Assembly (NCBI GenBank): GCA_014377425.1
Contig: JACMPQ010000050.1
Location: 91,168-155,167, forward strand
DNA: 64,000 bases
From: Microbacteriaceae bacterium
GTDB lineage: Bacteria; Actinomycetota; Actinomycetes; Actinomycetales; Microbacteriaceae
Reading direction: 5' to 3'
In this document: positions 58,770 to 64,000 of the stretch, piece after piece
Layout: each line of letters opens with the position of its first letter
Numbering within the stretch: the first letter of the stretch is position 1
The notes under the pieces: generated by a model
What the model was told of the DNA's origin: nothing
Seen by the model: only the letters and a program-made list of their open reading frames with translations
Database searches by the model: none
Position numbers and translations under genes: made by a program

Positions 58770-59912
58770 CTAGGGCGTGGCTTTCGAAAGGTGAATCCCA
58801 CGAACAGGGGGTTCGGTGCGCGCTTCGGCGGCCACCACGACCATGTGCGGAACGGTGAGGGCGGCGAGTCCGATGAAGACGAGTTGCGTCATCCGATCGC
58901 TGAGGGAAACCGAGCCGAAGCTCCCCCAGAGAGCGGCCACGGCAAGAATCGGACCGAGGGTGTAGCCCACGACGATAATGATCGGCCACGAAATCGCTCG
59001 GCGGGCGGATGCTACGGGGCCGAGGAAAGCGCCCCGGCCGGTCGATGCGGCGGGGCCAGCGGTAACGGCGAGACGGGCGAATCGAGCGGAGCGAGCCATC
59101 ATCCCTGCCGCGCGCCCAACGCGGAAGCCGTGAGTGAGGTGACGCACGCTGTGCAGAGCGCAAAAGTAGATGACAAAAAAGATCAGCGGTGGGGCGAGGG
59201 CGGCAAGGGCGGCGGCAAGCAGCAACTCCAGCGCGTGATGCGGCTTTGAGCGAATCGCAACTACCGCGCCGAGGAGCATCACCCCGAGTGCGGCCGGCCC
59301 CAACGTGTTCTGCAGGTTTGCGATCATCACACCGTCGGTGCCCGCAAGGGTGCGGTAGATGGCGGCGACCTCTGCGTGGTGGGCCCAAGCCGGGAGGGTG
59401 AGTAACGCCAGCCCGGGCGGAATCCGCAGCCAGAGCGAGCGGTCGGCGTTCCAGTCGGCACCGAAGTGGATTCCAGAAATTAACAGAAAAAACCCGAGGC
59501 TCGGGCCGGGAGCCAGAATCCACACCGCCACTACGGCTGCGACCAGGGCGATGTAGCCGAGGTTGAAGCCCAGGAAGCCGAGCGGACGCCGCCAGAGTCC
59601 GGCACGGCGGGCGATGAGCGGGTCGAGCGCACCATGCGGTAGCCCCAGCACCCCTACCAGCACTCCAAGAATCACCAGCTGGACCACCGGCGGTGGTAGC
59701 AGCACGGGCAAGCCGAGCTGGGTTAGGGCAATCACAGCCAGCGCGATGAGCGTGAACACGCAGAACAGAACGGTTTCGAGCGGTAGTGCGGTCTTCGGAG
59801 GCTGCCCGGCATGTGCGGGCTGCCCGGTATGTTGCGGCTGCCCGGCTTTCAGCATGAGCGCGAGCGTTCGGCCGCTCCCCCGCCGACGCGACGCGACCCG
59901 ATCGGCATTCAT
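58770..59912 (-). CDS. blh: Brp/Blh family beta-carotene 15,15'-dioxygenase
   Basis: 380 residues; polar N-terminus of ~45 with a QPxHxGQPxxAG repeat, then 9-10 helices. Iron-ligand histidines appear in the Blh-type motifs GLPHGALD, SGIHFGADW, LHSVRHLTHG and VPHMVVV. The family cleaves beta-carotene symmetrically to two retinals, used as rhodopsin chromophore. Overlaps crtY by 4 bp (ATGA). No rhodopsin gene is in the window. Confidence 0.92.
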   Translation of the reverse strand: MNADRVASRRRGSGRTLALMLKAGQPQHTGQPAHAGQPPKTALPLETVLFCVFTLIALAVIALTQLGLPVLLPPPVVQLVILGVLVGVLGLPHGALDPLIARRAGLWRRPLGFLGFNLGYIALVAAVVAVWILAPGPSLGFFLLISGIHFGADWNADRSLWLRIPPGLALLTLPAWAHHAEVAAIYRTLAGTDGVMIANLQNTLGPAALGVMLLGAVVAIRSKPHHALELLLAAALAALAPPLIFFVIYFCALHSVRHLTHGFRVGRAAGMMARSARFARLAVTAGPAASTGRGAFLGPVASARRAISWPIIIVVGYTLGPILAVAALWGSFGSVSLSDRMTQLVFIGLAALTVPHMVVVAAEARTEPPVRGIHLSKATP

Positions 59913-61105
59913 GCCCGCACCGGCAGAACAAGCTCGGACGGCACGGGTGGCTTAGAAAACAGCTCCCGAATGAACGGGGCGGTGGGCAGGGCCACGATGA
60001 GGTTTGCGTAGTCGCCCAGCGTTGCGCCGTCGTTCAAGAACCGCACGAGGCGTGCTGGCGCCACCCCCCTCGCCAACGCCATGAAGTAGTCGGCGGTGCG
60101 TTCCGGATGCGTGCGTACCGCCTGCAAAAACAGTCGGTCCATGCCGCGCCGCAGCGGTGGCTCCGCCGGGTGCCCAACAGCCGATGCCCCGGCGAGAAGG
60201 CGCACGGCGCAGTGCTCGGCCCAGCGCTGCATCCGCAGAAATCCGTAGCCGGATGCCGCCCGCAGCGCGCCACCGCCGGTACCGGCTCGAACAACACCGG
60301 GGGTGATCGCCGAACGCTCCCGCGGCAAGCCCATCCCAAGCACCCCGCCCTCATGGCGCAGTACCCGAGCCTCCTGCAGCCCAAGACCGGCGAGCACCCC
60401 GTCGAGTTCGCTCAGCAGCTGAGATCGTGGCGCCGCCACCGCCGCAAACCGCGTCCACTCGATGAGGGCCGTGTGGCTGGTCAACGGCAGCGTGTAGACG
60501 AAACCGAGGCCGGCGGCATCCGCGGTCATCGACTGCATGAGCCCGACCTCGTCAGTTTCAAAGGGCAGGGGAGACTCGCTTTGGATTTCCACTCCGGCGA
60601 AGCTTTGGTAGAGCAGGGCCGCAGCCGGCCGCGGTCGGGTATCGACCACCTGGCGTGCGGTGAGCGTGCCCGCATCGGTGTCAACACGCACCCCGGAGTC
60701 GAGGGAAACGAGCCCATCCACGCGCACACCGGGCAGCCGGGTCACCCCAAAACCGTGGGCAATGCGGTCGAGGGCGTCGGCGTAGAAATCGGCGCCGCGC
60801 ACGTAGTGGTAACGCAGACCCGCCACCGAATGCCGGATGCTGCGCCCCGAGGCATCCGAAAAGCGCCAGCTTTCCCAGCTCGTCGACACCAACCGGCTGA
60901 GGTCATGCGTGGGCGGCCGCCAAAAGCTCCAGCTGCGGTCGTCGAGGTATTCGGTGCGCGGGTCGATCAGCAGCACGCGCAGCGAGGTGTGGGCGTCGGC
61001 GAGGCGGGCGGCGAGGGAGAGCCCCGCACAACCGGCACCGACGATGATCAGGTCGGCGTCGAGGTGGTGACCGCCGCCGGTGATGGGCGGGCGGTTTGTA
61101 GTCAC
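59909..61105 (-). CDS. crtY: Lycopene beta-cyclase, CrtY/LcyB flavoprotein type
   Basis: About 398 residues from a GTG at 61105 (VTTNRPPITGGGHHLDADLIIVGAGCAGLSLAARLADA); the track's TTG start sits on the rpoC terminator tract and is unlikely. Rossmann FAD motif VGAGCAGLSLA, then DPRTEYLDDRSWSFW, the Dxx-rich YHYVRGADFY, FETDEVGLMQSM, FVYTLPLTSHTALIEWT and GYGFLRMQRWAEH, as in CrtY. It would convert lycopene to beta-carotene and is coupled to blh. No ribosome site precedes the GTG; leaderless initiation is possible. Confidence 0.9.
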   Translation of the reverse strand: MTTNRPPITGGGHHLDADLIIVGAGCAGLSLAARLADAHTSLRVLLIDPRTEYLDDRSWSFWRPPTHDLSRLVSTSWESWRFSDASGRSIRHSVAGLRYHYVRGADFYADALDRIAHGFGVTRLPGVRVDGLVSLDSGVRVDTDAGTLTARQVVDTRPRPAAALLYQSFAGVEIQSESPLPFETDEVGLMQSMTADAAGLGFVYTLPLTSHTALIEWTRFAAVAAPRSQLLSELDGVLAGLGLQEARVLRHEGGVLGMGLPRERSAITPGVVRAGTGGGALRAASGYGFLRMQRWAEHCAVRLLAGASAVGHPAEPPLRRGMDRLFLQAVRTHPERTADYFMALARGVAPARLVRFLNDGATLGDYANLIVALPTAPFIRELFSKPPVPSELVLPVRA

Positions 61106-61160
61106 GGTAGAGGTTAGGGCACATGGGCTGACGGTTGCCCGCACAGCGGCGAGGCAACGC

Positions 61161-61186
61161 AAAAGACCCCCGCACGGATGCGGGGG
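61161..61186 (-). terminator. Intrinsic terminator after rpoC
   Basis: CCCCCGCA / TGCGGGGG form an 8-bp stem with a 4-nt loop; TCTTTT follows on the minus strand, 26 bp past the rpoC stop. It separates rpoC from crtY-blh. Confidence 0.92.
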
Positions 61187-61211
61187 CCCTTTTGGTTACT
61201 GCAGTTGGTGC

Positions 61212-64000
61212 CTAGTTGTAGGTACCGGGAGTTGCATCGTCGGCCGAGAAGGTCTCGAAGTCAACGAACGACAGGTCGGCTTCGCTGAAGCCGGAGTCAT
61301 CGGTGAAGATGCGGTTTGGGTAGCGCTCGGCCTTCGCCTCGGCCGTGGCCTCGACGCTGACGTTGCGGTAGCGCGGCAGACCGGTACCGGCCGGGATGAG
61401 CTTTCCGATGATGACGTTCTCTTTCAAGCCCATCAGCGGGTCTGAGCGTCCTTCCATGGCCGCCTGCGTGAGAACGCGGGTGGTTTCCTGGAACGATGCG
61501 GCCGACAGCCACGACTCGGTTGCCAGCGACGCCTTGGTGATACCCATGACCTCCTGACGAGCCGAGGCGGTCTTCTTGCCCTCGGTAAGAGCTGCGCGGT
61601 TGATCTCGTTGTAGCGCAAGCGGTCAACGAGCTCACCCGGGAGCAGATCGGTGTCGGCGTGATCAACGACGGTCACTTTGCGGAGCATCTGGCGAACGAT
61701 GACTTCAATGTGCTTGTCGTGAATCGGCACCCCCTGCGAGCGGTACACGCCCTGCACACCGGTGACGAGGTGGATCTGAACGGCACGGACACCGCGAACC
61801 CGGAGAACTTCCTTCGGGTCGATGGCACCGATGTGCAGCTGCTGTCCGAGCTCGACGTGCTGGCCATCCTCGACGAGGAGGGTCGCGCGCTTGAGCACCG
61901 GGTAGGCGATCGGCTCGTCGCCACTGTCGGGGGTCAGGATCAGCTTGCGGCTGCGGTCCGTGTCCTCGATGGTGATGCGGCCGGCGGCCTCGGCGATCGG
62001 GGACGCACCCTTGGGGGTACGGGCCTCGAACAGCTCGGTAACGCGCGGTAGCCCCTGGGTAATGTCGTCGGCCGACGCCACACCACCCGTGTGGAAGGTA
62101 CGCATCGTGAGCTGGGTTCCGGGTTCACCGATCGACTGGGCCGCGATGATACCGACGGCCTCACCGATGTCGACGAGCTTGCCGGTGGCGAGCGAGCGGC
62201 CGTAGCAGGCAGCACAGACACCAACAGCCGACTCACAGGTGAGCACGCTGCGAACTTTGGCCTCGGTGATTCCCGCGGCGATAAGCTCCTCGATCAGCAC
62301 GTCACCGACGTCGTCCCCGGCACGGGCAACAACGGTGCCGGATGCGTCGTGTGCATCTTCGGCAAGGCTTCGGGCATAGAGCGAGTTCTCGACGTTGACA
62401 TCCGGAACCAACACGCCATCGGCGTTCGCTGCCCCCACCGTGAGGTTGAGTCCGCGAATGGTTCCACAGTCGTCTTCCCGAATGATGACGTCTTGCGACA
62501 CATCAACGAGACGACGCGTGAGGTAGCCGGAGTCGGCGGTACGAAGCGCGGTGTCGGCGAGTCCCTTACGGGCACCGTGGGTCGCGATGAAGTACTCGGC
62601 GACCGACAGGCCTTCGCGGTAGCTGGAGATAATCGGGCGCGGGATGATCTCACCCTTGGGGTTCGACACGAGCCCACGCATACCGGCGATCTGGCGAACC
62701 TGCATCCAGTTACCGCGGGCACCGGAGGTGACCATGCGGTTGATGTTGTTGTTCTCCGGCATGTTGGCTTCCATTGCCTTCGCAACTTCGGCGGTGGCCT
62801 TGTTCCAGATCTCGATGAGCTCCTGGCGACGTTCGCCATCGGTCGTGAGGCCCTTCTCGAACTGCGTCTGAACCTTCGCGGCCATCTTTTCGTAGCCGGC
62901 GATGATCTCGCGCTTGTTCGGCGGCGTCAGGATGTCGCTGAGCGCAACGGTCACGCCGCTTCGGGTTGCCCAGTGGAAACCGGCATCCTTGATGCGGTCA
63001 AGCGCTGCTGCGACCTCGACCTTGGGGTACCGCTCGGCGAGATCGTTGACGATCGCGGAGAGCTGGCCCTTGTCGGCCACGGCCTCAACGTAGGGGTAGT
63101 CGGCGGGAAGCGTCTCGTTGAACAGTGCGCGACCGAGGGTCGTGTTCACGAGGATCGTTTTGCCCTGCTCCACGAATCCGGCCGGCTCCGTGCCCTCGGC
63201 GAAGTGCACGCCGGTGAGACGGATACGAACCTTGGCGTTGAGGTCAACGGAGTGCTGGTCGAAGGCGAGAATCGCTTCGGCCACCGAGGAGAACGCGCGT
63301 CCTTCACCAACAACGCCGTCTTTCAACGTCGTGAGGTGGTGAAGACCGATGATCATGTCCTGGGTAGGCAGGGTCACCGGGCGGCCGTCAGACGGCTTCA
63401 GGATGTTGTTCGACGCGAGCATCAAAATGCGCGCTTCGGCCTGGGCCTCAACCGACAGCGGAAGATGCACGGCCATCTGGTCACCGTCGAAGTCGGCGTT
63501 GAACGCCGCACAGACTAGGGGGTGCAGCTGAATGGCCTTGCCCTCAACCAGCTGGGGTTCGAACGCCTGGATGCCCAGACGGTGCAGCGTGGGTGCACGG
63601 TTCAGCAGCACCGGGCGCTCGCGGATGATCTCTTCCAGCACGTCCCAGACCTGCGGGCGGCTGCGCTCGACCATGCGCTTGGCGCTCTTGCTGTTCTGGG
63701 CGTGACTCAGGGCGATCAGTCGCTTGATGACGAACGGCTTGAACAGTTCGAGTGCCATCTGCTTGGGCAGACCACACTGGTGCAGCTTGAGCTGCGGGCC
63801 GACGATGATGACCGAACGTCCGGAGTAGTCCACGCGCTTGCCGAGGAGGTTCTGACGGAAACGACCCTGCTTGCCCTTGAGCATGTCGCTCAGGGACTTG
63901 AGGGCACGGTTACCGGTACCGGTGACCGGGCGACCACGACGACCGTTGTCGAAGAGTGCGTCAACGGCCTCCTGCAGCATGCGCTTCTCGTTGTTGACGA
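61212..64000 (-). CDS. rpoC: DNA-directed RNA polymerase subunit beta' (5'-truncated by window)
   Basis: About 929 residues of the C-terminal part; the frame continues to the window edge ([22 protein letters not shown]), so the N-terminus with the zinc ribbon is missing. The active-site Mg loop [12 protein letters not shown], the bridge helix/trigger loop region ([71 protein letters not shown]) and the second zinc site ([19 protein letters not shown]) are present. It ends with an acidic tail. Confidence 0.98.
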   Translation of the reverse strand, partial: VNNEKRMLQEAVDALFDNGRRGRPVTGTGNRALKSLSDMLKGKQGRFRQNLLGKRVDYSGRSVIIVGPQLKLHQCGLPKQMALELFKPFVIKRLIALSHAQNSKSAKRMVERSRPQVWDVLEEIIRERPVLLNRAPTLHRLGIQAFEPQLVEGKAIQLHPLVCAAFNADFDGDQMAVHLPLSVEAQAEARILMLASNNILKPSDGRPVTLPTQDMIIGLHHLTTLKDGVVGEGRAFSSVAEAILAFDQHSVDLNAKVRIRLTGVHFAEGTEPAGFVEQGKTILVNTTLGRALFNETLPADYPYVEAVADKGQLSAIVNDLAERYPKVEVAAALDRIKDAGFHWATRSGVTVALSDILTPPNKREIIAGYEKMAAKVQTQFEKGLTTDGERRQELIEIWNKATAEVAKAMEANMPENNNINRMVTSGARGNWMQVRQIAGMRGLVSNPKGEIIPRPIISSYREGLSVAEYFIATHGARKGLADTALRTADSGYLTRRLVDVSQDVIIREDDCGTIRGLNLTVGAANADGVLVPDVNVENSLYARSLAEDAHDASGTVVARAGDDVGDVLIEELIAAGITEAKVRSVLTCESAVGVCAACYGRSLATGKLVDIGEAVGIIAAQSIGEPGTQLTMRTFHTGGVASADDITQGLPRVTELFEARTPKGASPIAEAAGRITIEDTDRSRKLILTPDSGDEPIAYPVLKRATLLVEDGQHVELGQQLHIGAIDPKEVLRVRGVRAVQIHLVTGVQGVYRSQGVPIHDKHIEVIVRQMLRKVTVVDHADTDLLPGELVDRLRYNEINRAALTEGKKTASARQEVMGITKASLATESWLSAASFQETTRVLTQAAMEGRSDPLMGLKENVIIGKLIPAGTGLPRYRNVSVEATAEAKAERYPNRIFTDDSGFSEADLSFVDFETFSADDATPGTYN

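Overview
The window reads as the chromosome of a high-GC actinobacterium, most likely Microbacteriaceae. This rests on GC-rich coding with many GTG and TTG starts, a GuaB3 paralogue beside GuaB, a DUF3817 protein coupled to guaA, two HrcA/CIRCE boxes before groES, actinobacterial order in the str, S10, spc and alpha clusters, and a prepilin peptidase plus small membrane proteins beside the str operon. The family is inferred; no 16S gene is present. I found no tRNA, rRNA, CRISPR array, insertion sequence or prophage.

Layout. 1-3.4 kb: the 3' end of a squalene-cyclase-like gene (+), convergent with a LolA-like secreted protein/ABC ATPase/ABC permease operon. 3.5-13.6 kb: mostly housekeeping genes on the minus strand: guaA with a DUF3817 partner, a decayed fitAB/vapBC toxin-antitoxin scar, a SURF1 protein, a CPA2 cation/proton antiporter with its TrkA-C regulator, glpD, guaB3 and guaB. 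13.8-19 kb: a complete branched-chain amino-acid-type ABC importer (livK-livH-livM-livG-livF order). 19.3-23 kb: rarD-like permease, groES with CIRCE operators, a divergent THUMP-like methyltransferase and a proline-rich membrane protein. 23-31.8 kb: the t6A/cell-wall chain acpS-alr-tsaE-tsaB-rimI-tsaD with overlapping or nearly touching genes, glmS, coaA (+) and glmM. 31.8-55.5 kb: translation superoperons (rplM-rpsI, alpha, spc, S10, str) all on the minus strand. 55.8-61.1 kb: two Microbacteriaceae-type membrane proteins, a prepilin peptidase, a small pilin-like ORF with a degenerate processing motif, and a crtY-blh pair that would convert lycopene to beta-carotene to retinal. 61.2-64 kb: the 3' two-thirds of rpoC, running off the edge.

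How the genes work together: guaB/guaA make GMP; glmS/glmM feed UDP-GlcNAc and alr supplies D-Ala for peptidoglycan; tsaB/D/E and rimI serve t6A tRNA and protein acetylation; the ribosomal block is the core translation machinery. The most unusual content is (i) the retinal module between rpoC and the pilin genes, (ii) the pilin-like ORF, (iii) the toxin-antitoxin scar, and (iv) short in-frame tandem repeats expanded inside otherwise conserved genes (acpS, tsaE, rplQ, a DUF membrane protein) and in intergenic DNA. I did not find a clearly new multi-gene system.
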